DNA of 48,117 nt from a virus. Below are positions 17,256 to 24,310 of the stretch, one piece after another; the stretch's first letter is position 1; every line of letters begins with the position of its first letter. The notes beneath the pieces are model-generated. The model worked only from the letters and a program-made list of their open reading frames with translations, did not search any database and was not told the origin of the DNA. The translations under genes were made by a program, and so were the position numbers. The DNA is taken from positions 1 through 48,117 of IMG/VR virus record IMGVR_UViG_3300032677_000051; one strand, given 5' to 3'.

Positions 17256-17473
17256 TTCTTACAAGTAAGAGCACATGTTGGATGTGCTTCTTTAGGATGA
17301 AATAGTTTGTCATACACATCACGATTAAACATCATTAGAGCATCTTTAAAGTCTGAAGCTCCATGAATAGCGATGTATTCACTAAGATTAGACATGACAG
17401 TGTGTTCCCAAGACTCCGCTGCTACTAGCGCTAGCTCTTCTGAGATGATCATTGCTTGTTTCAGCTTGCCCAT
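17252..17473 (-). CDS. small gene inserted in the DNA polymerase (73 aa)
   Basis: The ATG at 17473 has a perfect AAGGAG five bases upstream, which lies within the polymerase N-terminal coding frame. The product (MGKLKQAMIISEELALVAAE) is helical and ends with two cysteines (HPTCALTC). Its stop overlaps the start of the polymerase C-terminal part as ATGA. I do not recognise the protein. It has no HNH, LAGLIDADG or GIY-YIG motif, so it is not an evident homing endonuclease. Good initiation signals and coupling suggest it is translated. Confidence 0.7.
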   Translation of the reverse strand: MGKLKQAMIISEELALVAAESWEHTVMSNLSEYIAIHGASDFKDALMMFNRDVYDKLFHPKEAHPTCALTCKK

Positions 17474-18587
17474 ATTCACTCCTTACAAAGTTCTGCATCT
17501 CCGGAGGCATATTCTGGAGATTTGGTTTGGTAGATGATAGTCTACCTGTCCATGTTGTTACTTGATTGAACTGCCCATGGATTTTGTTTTTAGGCCAATG
17601 CATTTCTTCATTGATCTTGATGAAACCTTGATAGAATTCATTGACTTTGGTTAGTTGTGCTAATTTAAGAAGTAGCGGCACTACACCAGTCTTGTCTTTG
17701 AGTTTACGAAGTGTGTCTTCATTGGTGGACCAAAGTCCGTCTTTCTTTAATTCGGTACCTTTAATAGGTTTAACGAGTCCATCCAAGTGATGAGTTTGTC
17801 GATCAATTGAATAGCGAGGCTGTCCGAGCTTTCCCCCTGACTTATATAATCCTGCCAGGACACGTCTTTCTTCCTCAATAGTGCCTCCATAGAGATAGGC
17901 ACTAAGGTGATCAGTGCTATTGAAGTTAACAGGTATATGAGGATATCTAGACCCAAGTTCCGAAGCGATTTTACTGATTTCTTCAGAAAGCTCGTTACTT
18001 GCTTCAAGAATTGCGTCAAGGTCGACTGGGATGCCATTGTATTCCATTTCTTCTAAAGTTAGTAAGTCTTCACAACAGAGATGTATTAGACGCCATTGTT
18101 GTGGTTTTAAGATACTTAGTTGTTTGTAGTATAATAACAACGTTGTTTTAACGTCATTGATGTTGTATTCCGATAAGATGTCCCAAGGAACAGCATCGGT
18201 ATCAATACCCTTTTCCCAGTATTCAGTCTTGACTACATCTGTTTTTTGTGGGAGTTCATACTTTTCCAAGCAAGTAGCGAGGCTAGGATACTTAGTACGC
18301 TGACGGCTAATAACATACTCAGCAACTTGACAATCAAAGACTCGCTTGACCAAGGTATCAATGCCGTAGCGACGCAACCAATGAAGGTCGAACTTAATGT
18401 TAAATCCAATAAGTAGCTCTGCACTGTTAATGGCTTGTTGTAGTAGTCGTAATCCCTCACTATTGGGATGCACACAATTATGTGTAGTGCCATCAGTCCA
18501 AGCAACAGAAACAAGTTTGTTAGTAACATCAAATGGGTTTCCTTTGTTAGAAGTTGTACACTCTATGTCAATTGACAGTAGTTTCAT
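17388..18587 (-). CDS. DNA polymerase A, N-terminal (exonuclease and thumb) part of split gene
   Basis: The 399-aa product carries an intact 3'-5' proofreading domain: Exo I LLSIDIECT, Exo II LIGFNIKFDLHWL and Exo III around YNINDVKTT. Then comes the start of the polymerase domain up to TWTGRLSSTKPNLQNMPPEM and NFVRSEY. The homologous part stops there. The last 27 or so residues (after SEY) are read out of frame through the inserted small gene and end in HCHV. Motifs A, B and C are on the separate gene downstream. T7-type polymerases normally carry all of this on one chain. Confidence 0.88.
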   Translation of the reverse strand: MKLLSIDIECTTSNKGNPFDVTNKLVSVAWTDGTTHNCVHPNSEGLRLLQQAINSAELLIGFNIKFDLHWLRRYGIDTLVKRVFDCQVAEYVISRQRTKYPSLATCLEKYELPQKTDVVKTEYWEKGIDTDAVPWDILSEYNINDVKTTLLLYYKQLSILKPQQWRLIHLCCEDLLTLEEMEYNGIPVDLDAILEASNELSEEISKIASELGSRYPHIPVNFNSTDHLSAYLYGGTIEEERRVLAGLYKSGGKLGQPRYSIDRQTHHLDGLVKPIKGTELKKDGLWSTNEDTLRKLKDKTGVVPLLLKLAQLTKVNEFYQGFIKINEEMHWPKNKIHGQFNQVTTWTGRLSSTKPNLQNMPPEMQNFVRSEYGQAETSNDHLRRASASSSGVLGTHCHV

Positions 18588-18801
18588 GGGTTTCTTTTTG
18601 TATATTCATTAGTTTGTCCCATGTTTTATCATATATTTTTGTATGTTTTTTAGACATTGTACCGGTCATCCAGGCGTAGTCGGCTGGGCTCATAGATACA
18701 CCATCTGACAGATAAACACCTTCATATCCACATTGATCATTCCAATAGTAGTCATTTAAGTCATTTATGATGTTCCATAATTTATTTTCTGTTGTTTTCA
18801 T
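18568..18801 (-). CDS. hypothetical protein (77 aa)
   Basis: The ATG at 18801 overlaps the stop of the upstream gene as TAATG. The product is rich in Trp and Tyr (NDLNDYYWNDQCGYEG) and has a charged helical C-terminal half. Its 3' end overlaps the start of the polymerase gene by 20 bases. Function unknown. Confidence 0.7.
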   Translation of the reverse strand: MKTTENKLWNIINDLNDYYWNDQCGYEGVYLSDGVSMSPADYAWMTGTMSKKHTKIYDKTWDKLMNIQKETHETTVN

Positions 18802-18959
18802 TATCGACCTGTTTGGATTGGATTATAGATTGTAGCAGGTGCTTGTCCGAATGTCATTGCGCTACCTGCAGATTCGCCTGTGGCTATATAGAAGAATGTT
18901 AGTGAGTCAGCAAATGTTGTTGTGCTGATTAGTAGGAGTGTAAAGATGAGTAGTTTCAT
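18801..18959 (-). CDS. small secreted protein with signal peptide (52 aa)
   Basis: The gene starts with an ATGA overlap at 18959 and ends in a TAATG overlap, so it is well embedded in the unit. The N-terminus, MKLLIFTLLLISTTTFADS, is a clear Sec signal peptide with a likely cut after TFA. The mature part is about 34 residues with Gly, Ser and Thr and no cysteine. A secreted or periplasmic peptide of this size could alter the envelope or block superinfection. That role is inferred only from location signals. Confidence 0.7.
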   Translation of the reverse strand: MKLLIFTLLLISTTTFADSLTFFYIATGESAGSAMTFGQAPATIYNPIQTGR

Positions 18960-19174
18960 ACATCCGCCTGAAAAGTACTGGTTTGGATTTCAGCATATAG
19001 ACGTTCATTCTGTGTGTCTTTATAAATTGAGTTACATTTCTCACAGAACACATCAGCATCTTGTAGGCTTTCAAAGACACCAAGTACATGACCATCTAGT
19101 TGAGTTGTGTCTGCCCCTTTATCGAGAGCAAATCTCATTACTACAAAGCATGATGTAAAGCGTTTTTTTGTCAT
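18956..19174 (-). CDS. hypothetical protein (72 aa)
   Basis: The gene overlaps the helicase stop as ATGA and is followed by another ATGA overlap. The protein begins MTKKRFTSCFVVMRF, contains a CEKC pair (FCEKCNSI) and is of mixed alpha-beta character. Function unknown; a small metal-binding protein is possible but two cysteines alone are weak evidence. Confidence 0.7.
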   Translation of the reverse strand: MTKKRFTSCFVVMRFALDKGADTTQLDGHVLGVFESLQDADVFCEKCNSIYKDTQNERLYAEIQTSTFQADV

Positions 19175-20391
19175 GATGGCATATCCACGTAACGGGCAAT
19201 GCCCGGATTGATTTGGACTTCAATGCGTCCATGTCTCATTTCTGGTAATGTGTCAATATCACCAGTGAGCTTATTTTTAGAGATGTTTAGGAATCTGACA
19301 TAGTCCCAGCCTTCATCGTAGATCTTACCGATGCCTAGAATCCAGTCAGCTTCAGCTTGTTTGGATGTTTTTGCATTAGCAACGTTATTCATGGTGAGCC
19401 ACCGCTGGCCGTCACCCGAACCGTCTGCTTGCGTAACACCGATAACAGGACCATATTGTTTGGCTAGTTCACGAGCCCACACGTAGATCTCACCTAATCG
19501 GAGATCTTCACGGTCATTCTTGAATCCACGGATTTTATCGATCTGATCAAGGATGATAAGCTCAGGATCAAGTTGGGCACAGAGACGTTCGATGTCGGTA
19601 GCTGACATAGATACCCCGTCAACCATCTTAAAACGGTCACCAAGGCGTTTATCGAACTCAGCCTTGGCATGTGGTATATCTCGGAACAACTCTACGTGTG
19701 TGAGCCCTAAGGCAGCTTGGTAACAACGTACCATAACCTTGTCACACTGCTCTTCGTTGTTAATCCACAAGACAGTACGCTTGGCTTGTTGAGCCATGCG
19801 AGTAGCTTCTGAAGCTAGGAAGGTAGTTTTACCTGTTTCAGGTCTCGCAAAGATGAAACCAAAGTCACCTTTACGAAGGGAACCAAGAGATTTGTTAAGG
19901 GAATCTAGTCGCCATCGCAGCCCAGGCGTGGCGTATGTTTGTTGATGTAGCGTAGCTAAGTCTGTAGTTGTGAACTCAAACTCATCAGGATCAACCATTT
20001 CTTCGGAAGTTTCTAACTGTTTAACAAGCTTGTTAACGTCTTCCATGCCTCTACGTCCTTCACTAGCATCGTAAGATACCAGAGCTAGCTGCGACAATAC
20101 AGTTTTCTGCTTATACGCTTTAAGCAGATCCGCAACTAACTCCGGTCTTACATGGCAGGACCTAATAGTCTCGAGAACAGCTCTGTGTGTTTTGTCAATC
20201 TTTCCAGATGTTTCACAGATGATCTCGAATTCCTCGACAGTAATGTCGGTATCATGTTTGGCATGATAGTTGTCAAGGATGGACAAGAGAGTTGATAGTT
20301 CTCGTGTAAGTTGCTTTGGAGCAACATATTTACGATAATCTATCCAAGTTTGTTTAACAAGTAGAGACTTCAATACCTGAAGTTCTATCAA
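19171..20391 (-). CDS. replicative DNA helicase (DnaB / T7 gp4 C-terminal type)
   Basis: The start is a TTG at 20391 with GGAG five bases upstream. It overlaps the upstream stop as TTGATAG. The 406-aa protein has a helical N-terminal part (about 1-150), then a RecA-like motor with Walker A ARPETGKTT (182-190), Walker B PELIILDQID (about 276-285) and a downstream VIGVTQADGSG motif. It unwinds DNA ahead of the polymerase as a hexamer. The primase is a separate gene upstream, unlike the T7 fusion protein. Confidence 0.9.
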   Translation of the reverse strand: MIELQVLKSLLVKQTWIDYRKYVAPKQLTRELSTLLSILDNYHAKHDTDITVEEFEIICETSGKIDKTHRAVLETIRSCHVRPELVADLLKAYKQKTVLSQLALVSYDASEGRRGMEDVNKLVKQLETSEEMVDPDEFEFTTTDLATLHQQTYATPGLRWRLDSLNKSLGSLRKGDFGFIFARPETGKTTFLASEATRMAQQAKRTVLWINNEEQCDKVMVRCYQAALGLTHVELFRDIPHAKAEFDKRLGDRFKMVDGVSMSATDIERLCAQLDPELIILDQIDKIRGFKNDREDLRLGEIYVWARELAKQYGPVIGVTQADGSGDGQRWLTMNNVANAKTSKQAEADWILGIGKIYDEGWDYVRFLNISKNKLTGDIDTLPEMRHGRIEVQINPGIARYVDMPS

Positions 20392-20753
20392 GAGTTCTCC
20401 TCTAGATATTTAATGGCTTTTGTTAAGAGTGTTTTATCGTCTTTTAGCAAACCAATAGCAACATTGCAAGCATCACAAAGAAGTCCCCTTACTTTGTTAG
20501 TTGTATGGCAATGATCAATACATAGTTTAGTAAGTAATTCAGATTCAGGTGTGTTACATAGCGCACAAGAATTATTGTGTTTTATATGTAGATTATCATA
20601 ATCTTCTAGTGTTATACCAAACTTTGTTTTTAATCTTGATTTAAGGATAGAGCGTTGTCCTTGGTGTGACAAACGCCATGCTTGTTGAGTAGCTTTATAT
20701 TTATCGGTTTGCCTATAACGTCTGATTGTTGCATTCGTTTTAGGTTCTATCAT
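20388..20753 (-). CDS. HNH nuclease of the endonuclease VII family
   Basis: The 121-aa protein has the endonuclease VII zinc-HNH core: C63 and C66 (CALC), DHCH at 80-83, KVRGLLCDACN with C93 and C96, and a following Asn. Such proteins either resolve branched DNA or act as free-standing homing nucleases. It lies between primase and helicase in an AT-rich setting, with a 69-bp spacer upstream, where most neighbours overlap. This suggests a mobile insertion. Its stop overlaps the helicase start. Confidence 0.88.
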   Translation of the reverse strand: MIEPKTNATIRRYRQTDKYKATQQAWRLSHQGQRSILKSRLKTKFGITLEDYDNLHIKHNNSCALCNTPESELLTKLCIDHCHTTNKVRGLLCDACNVAIGLLKDDKTLLTKAIKYLEENS

Positions 20754-20822
20754 ATTAAGCTTTATTATTATGTTATTAATATATTATTAATTATTATATG
20801 TAAATATTATAACATGTATTTT

Positions 20823-21518
20823 TTAGTTTGTCAAGAAGTATTTGATCTTTTCATCAGTATATTCTTTTGGATCTAAGTTAGTGAATACACACATAGCTTT
20901 GAGTCCAATTGATTGACTTCGGTTGACAATATCATGTGCGTTTTTCCACTTGTCTGAGTCTAACCAGACTAGGATACCTCCACAAATACCTTTTAAACGC
21001 ATCAGAAGGGGTGTAGAAGCCTCTGAACCCCATAAGGGCATGGCGTAGCCTTGCCGTGCTATTTTAATGGCACTAAGGAGGTCTTCTGTAAGAATTAGAA
21101 CATTCTGTTTTTTACCCAAAGGATATAATAAATCATGGATTTTACCCTGTGATTTGTATTTGCTATGAGCATTTGTAGCAAAATTACGACCTTGATAGGC
21201 CATTAATTCTTCACCTTTGTACAATGGATAGATAAGTTGTTCTTTGGAAGGCGACCACAACATTCGATAAAGCATTCGTTCGGTCGGGGTAATTCCGTAC
21301 TTATCAAGCCAGTTTACAGCGATGTGTGGTAAATTAGCAACACAGTCATGTGGTAATTTAACAACAGTTGTATCAATAGTGTTGTTTTTTGGCACATAAT
21401 ACTTAGAACCTGTTGTATATCCGCAACCAAAACAGTAAGCGGAGCCGTCGTCATAGACGCCAAGGTTGTCTTTAGAGCCACATTTTGGACATCCCTCGTG
21501 TTTAACGAAGGTTGCCAT
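20823..21518 (-). CDS. DNA primase (zinc ribbon plus Toprim)
   Basis: The 231-aa protein opens with a four-cysteine zinc ribbon (C10, C13, C29, C32; CPKCG and CFGCG) as in the N-terminal half of T7 gp4. It carries Toprim-type acidic motifs in VLILTEDLLSA and in GILVWLDSDKW. It would make RNA primers on the lagging strand and pair with the separate helicase downstream. The C-terminal end (DEKIKYFLTN) is followed by an AT-rich spacer and an HNH gene. Confidence 0.88.
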   Translation of the reverse strand: MATFVKHEGCPKCGSKDNLGVYDDGSAYCFGCGYTTGSKYYVPKNNTIDTTVVKLPHDCVANLPHIAVNWLDKYGITPTERMLYRMLWSPSKEQLIYPLYKGEELMAYQGRNFATNAHSKYKSQGKIHDLLYPLGKKQNVLILTEDLLSAIKIARQGYAMPLWGSEASTPLLMRLKGICGGILVWLDSDKWKNAHDIVNRSQSIGLKAMCVFTNLDPKEYTDEKIKYFLTN

Positions 21519-21557
21519 TAGTAAATATGTTTACGGATAGGTGATGGGAAGTAGACT

Positions 21558-21740
21558 TTAGTAGTCTGAGCCTTCTGCTTTTTCGTCGTACGCATTTAAG
21601 TCATCTCTTTCTGTATATTCAATATCTTCAGCAATTGTAAGGAAACATTTGTTACACATGTCAATGTAGTCACCTGTTACAACAGCTTTACGAGTTGCCT
21701 CGAAGTCAGTTAATACGCAATTACAAGATAGACATCTCAT
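21558..21740 (-). CDS. small zinc-binding protein (60 aa)
   Basis: ATG 21740 overlaps the upstream stop as ATGA and has a GAGG site just before it; an in-frame codon at 21761 would lie inside the previous gene. The product MRCLSCNCVLTDFEATRK has a CxxC pair followed later by CNKC, forming a four-cysteine zinc knuckle. Similar MRCLSCN proteins occur near primases in T7-like phages, from memory. Function unknown. Confidence 0.75.
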   Translation of the reverse strand: MRCLSCNCVLTDFEATRKAVVTGDYIDMCNKCFLTIAEDIEYTERDDLNAYDEKAEGSDY

Positions 21741-21937
21741 ACTACCTCTACTTCTGTCCATGCTGCAAAGTAATAACGTTCTCCATCACTGCCTTTACAA
21801 GGAGCATACATACCATCAACGTGTGTGTAGGTATATGTTATAGTTGCATCAGGTACAGGTGCATCTGGGGGGATGTGTACATTTAGATTAGTAATAATAA
21901 ATTTATCACCATGTTTTAAGTTGTATAGTTCACTCAT
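21737..21937 (-). CDS. hypothetical protein (66 aa)
   Basis: The gene begins with MSELYNLKHGDKFIITN and contains a beta-rich stretch with HVDGMYAPCKGSDGERYYFAAW. The YAPCK segment also appears in the 29646-30119 protein (HMYAPCKVQW), so both may carry the same small beta fold. The ATG shares a base with the previous stop. Function unknown. Confidence 0.7.
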   Translation of the reverse strand: MSELYNLKHGDKFIITNLNVHIPPDAPVPDATITYTYTHVDGMYAPCKGSDGERYYFAAWTEVEVV

Positions 21938-22509
21938 TAGTTTTTGTCCTTTACTTGATGATGCTTAACAAAGTCTACTGCGTCCCAGAAGCCGTTCTCG
22001 TAATCTGTTGAGTTAATGCCTGTCATGGTAATGTCTTGATACCAGACAATCATCTTTTTTAGGTGCGCTAATTGGTCTTGCATTTTCTTTAGCTCATCAC
22101 ACGGCATGGCGACTACGTTGTTTGGCCTCGCCATCATACCGTCTGCGTAGCCCAGTGCTTTACCCTGTTCTATTGCGTCTAAGACATGTTGCTCCTCTTT
22201 GTGTTGGGGTATGCGGCCGCTCATAGATTCTGCAAACCATATCATGCCGTCAATAAGCCTATCACTTTCTCCTCCTATGTAAAACCGAAGAGTTCCGAAT
22301 TTAGACTTTACTTGTACTACCTCAATCTGTGGTTTATTGTTGCCGTCAATGTAGCTTTGGATGGTGCCGCAAAGCTCGTCAATTAAGTCAAACCAGCCAT
22401 CTCCACACTCAAACCCCCAGCACATACAAGTCTCTGTCATTGGTAGATTTCTTTGTGCAAATAGTTTTGGGTACTTACTACATAGTAGTTCGTCTAGTTC
22501 TTGTTTCAT
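21937..22509 (-). CDS. conserved phage hypothetical protein (190 aa)
   Basis: I choose ATG 22509, with AGAGAA just upstream, over an earlier codon at 22593 that would overlap a small membrane-protein gene. The N-terminal half (CMCWGFECGDGWFDLIDELC, then KSKFGTLRFYIGG) is a pattern I associate with phage proteins of unknown function. The C-terminal half is helical with YENGFWDAVDFVKHH. Function unknown. Confidence 0.75.
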   Translation of the reverse strand: MKQELDELLCSKYPKLFAQRNLPMTETCMCWGFECGDGWFDLIDELCGTIQSYIDGNNKPQIEVVQVKSKFGTLRFYIGGESDRLIDGMIWFAESMSGRIPQHKEEQHVLDAIEQGKALGYADGMMARPNNVVAMPCDELKKMQDQLAHLKKMIVWYQDITMTGINSTDYENGFWDAVDFVKHHQVKDKN

Positions 22510-22525
22510 TTCTCTTGTGCCTTTC

Positions 22526-22615
22526 TTAAATAAATCTAGCAATGATATAAACAATAACCGCACCAAGTAACCACCATTTAAAACTGCCATCAAATACCCA
22601 GTTTATAAAGTTCAT
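22526..22615 (-). CDS. tiny single-pass membrane protein (29 aa)
   Basis: The ATG at 22615 overlaps the stop of the upstream gene as ATGA. The product begins MNFINWVFDG and is then a single hydrophobic helix (WWLLGAVIVYIIARFI). It ends 17 bases before the next start. Codon structure and coupling support translation. A membrane-acting early peptide is likely; function unknown. Confidence 0.65.
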   Translation of the reverse strand: MNFINWVFDGSFKWWLLGAVIVYIIARFI

Positions 22616-22869
22616 TTTATAGTCCCGTTCAATTCAATGATGCGATAAAGTCTTTCTATTTCATGTTTTAATGTTTCTACATTTTCTGGCACATTTAAAA
22701 CTTCTGAAATTCCAGCTGCACCACCACATTTATGGCAACACAGCTTCAACGCTTCTATCTCAGCTTGTTGCTGGCATAGCATTTCAATAGCTTGTTTAAC
22801 TGCTGGTAAATACCCAACAGAAAGCATCTTTTCAAACTCCTTTAAATCAGCCAGTTTATTTGCGTTCAT
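22612..22869 (-). CDS. hypothetical coiled-coil protein (85 aa)
   Basis: The product is helical, with a likely coiled coil (QQQAEIEALKLCCHKCGG, then ETLKHEIERLYRIIE). A CCHKC cluster in the middle may bind a metal. The start overlaps the upstream stop as ATGA. The 24 bases around its start are nearly identical to those around the start at 22509. Function unknown. Confidence 0.7.
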   Translation of the reverse strand: MNANKLADLKEFEKMLSVGYLPAVKQAIEMLCQQQAEIEALKLCCHKCGGAAGISEVLNVPENVETLKHEIERLYRIIELNGTIK

Positions 22870-23117
22870 TTCTCTTGTGTCTTTCTTAGTATTGCTTTAG
22901 CAAATAAAGGTAACTCAGCATTTAGCATAACAACCGCTGGATGCGTTTCATTCCAACATTTAAGTATTTCCTTATCTGTTAGTGTCTTTGCTGGGTGTAG
23001 GTAGAGTGGTAAGTACTCATTGGCTACTTTGTCCATCCTAATTGGCTCGTTAGTTTGCACATAACCTATCCCTGAATCCCTATTCTTTACCATCCATGCT
23101 ACTGGTTCATTGTTCAT
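22866..23117 (-). CDS. hypothetical protein of the NEPVAW type (83 aa)
   Basis: The sequence begins MNNEPVAWMVKN and contains YLPLYLHPAKTLTDKEI. This N-terminal pattern, an EPVAW motif followed by PLY-HP, recurs in many small phage proteins of unknown function. The start overlaps the upstream stop as ATGA. The C-terminal half is helical. Confidence 0.75.
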   Translation of the reverse strand: MNNEPVAWMVKNRDSGIGYVQTNEPIRMDKVANEYLPLYLHPAKTLTDKEILKCWNETHPAVVMLNAELPLFAKAILRKTQEK

Positions 23118-23245
23118 TTTCTCACCTGTAAAAGTATTGGCCCGAATCTATAAACATAGTATAAATCGCCACCATTAAAGCGCACTGAGTTCCACTGTAA
23201 TGGCTCGCCTTTAAACCACGGTGCTTTGTAAAATCGGATGTTCAT
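23114..23245 (-). CDS. small hypothetical protein (43 aa)
   Basis: The ATG at 23245 overlaps the stop of the GcvH-like gene as ATGA, and its own stop overlaps the next gene in the same way. The product (MNIRFYKAPWFKGEPLQWN) is aromatic and basic and looks like a short beta hairpin protein. Function unknown. The perfect chain of ATGA couplings is the main evidence. Confidence 0.65.
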   Translation of the reverse strand: MNIRFYKAPWFKGEPLQWNSVRFNGGDLYYVYRFGPILLQVRK

Positions 23246-23526
23246 GCGGCTTCTGCATAGAATAGTGGTGTTGATGTGGTCATTTCATCCGGACGTTCAA
23301 TAGCATCACCGTTGAATGAGATTTTGTTGACAGGAAACTCGATGTTAAGACATCCCATACCATCGGAGCCCTCAATAGCGACGATTTGATCACCTTCTTT
23401 GAAGTTACGTTTACGATCACTGGAGGGGATAATAGCCCACAGTTGACCGAATGTTTCGAGAGCTTCTGCTGTTAAGCCTACAAGGATACGATCATCTACT
23501 TGTTGTTGCCAGAATAAGTTAGACAT
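23242..23526 (-). CDS. GcvH-like (lipoyl-domain fold) protein lacking the lipoyl lysine
   Basis: The 94-aa protein reads like the core of glycine cleavage H protein: DDRILVGLTAEALETFGQLW matches the VGIT..A...LGD segment, FKEGDQIVAIEGSDG matches the .AG...AVVES.K segment, and the end STPLFYAEA matches the final strand. The lysine that carries lipoate in H protein (ESVKAA) appears replaced by Gly/Asp (EGSDGMG), so lipoylation is unlikely. It is directly downstream of an ATP-grasp ligase (ATGTCTAA overlap) at the end of the amidoligase cluster. It could be a carrier or adaptor for the product. Confidence covers the fold; the function is inference. Confidence 0.65.
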   Translation of the reverse strand: MSNLFWQQQVDDRILVGLTAEALETFGQLWAIIPSSDRKRNFKEGDQIVAIEGSDGMGCLNIEFPVNKISFNGDAIERPDEMTTSTPLFYAEAA

Positions 23527-24310
23527 ATGCTTCCTTTATGATTGCTTTACTGTATGATTCTAAGGTAGTACCTTCTAAACCTGGTGCTGTATTCACTTCT
23601 AGTGCGTAACACTTGTCATAGTGTGCGTTGTAGATAATGTCAACAGCACCAAAGTCTAGACCGAGGGCAGCCACTGCCGAAAGAGCTGTTGTTCTGAGAT
23701 CGGTTGGCTCGATAATGTCATCACGACAAAATACAAAGCCATTAGCATGATTGCGAATGAGGAAATCGCTATCAGGTGAATTAGTACTACGTCTTTTTTC
23801 TTGTAGATCGATGACTTGATTTCTGAATACATGGACACGGAATTCTTTCTTCTTTTTAATATATTTAGTATATAATGGTGCGTCTACTAGTTCTTCAGGT
23901 GATCGTGCAATAACAATACCAAGACCACTATGAGCACGAGTAAGGGTCCGAGCAAAGACCTTATGTCCACTATCCAACCATTCCAATGCAGTATCATAAT
24001 CTGTAGTCCATTCTGGGCACGAGACTTCAAAGCGACGCCACTGGCTAAAAGTAAGCAACTTATCACTAGCAAGGCGTACGTTATCAGGATCATTGTAAAT
24101 ACGACAATTTGGTATGTTACGAAAAGCACTGCTACTACCCCAATTAATAAGTACTCGAGAACGTTTGAGAAAAGGGACACGATCATCTCTAATGGAGAGT
24201 ACATTCTTCTGTAATTTCTCGGAAAGGAACATCTGTAAAGTCCTTGCGGATCGACTCCCTGCCTTGTATTTCATGACCGCTATTTTGCTGCTTAGGCGAT
24301 GTTGCTTCAT
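23519..24310 (-). CDS. ATP-grasp peptide ligase (RimK-like)
   Basis: The ATG at 24310 has a full GGAGG seven bases upstream, so I use it although it overlaps the amidotransferase gene by 122 bases. The 263-aa protein shows MKYKAGSRSARTLQ, then HKVFARTLTRAHSGLGIVI (nucleotide-binding loop), KKKEFRVHVFRNQVID and FGAVDII with ALEVNTAPGLEGTTLESY, which supplies the Asp, Glu and Asn that bind Mg-ATP. Such enzymes activate a carboxylate as acyl phosphate and join it to an amine. It is part of a cluster of peptide-bond-forming enzymes and amide-handling enzymes. Confidence 0.9.
   Translation of the reverse strand: MKQHRLSSKIAVMKYKAGSRSARTLQMFLSEKLQKNVLSIRDDRVPFLKRSRVLINWGSSSAFRNIPNCRIYNDPDNVRLASDKLLTFSQWRRFEVSCPEWTTDYDTALEWLDSGHKVFARTLTRAHSGLGIVIARSPEELVDAPLYTKYIKKKKEFRVHVFRNQVIDLQEKRRSTNSPDSDFLIRNHANGFVFCRDDIIEPTDLRTTALSAVAALGLDFGAVDIIYNAHYDKCYALEVNTAPGLEGTTLESYSKAIIKEAYV

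Noticed and set aside
20388-20753. Endonuclease VII as the phage's main resolvase
   Set aside because: A T7-type endonuclease I is present at 14985-15392 within the replication block, and the HNH gene has the setting of an insertion, so I do not assign it the resolvase role.
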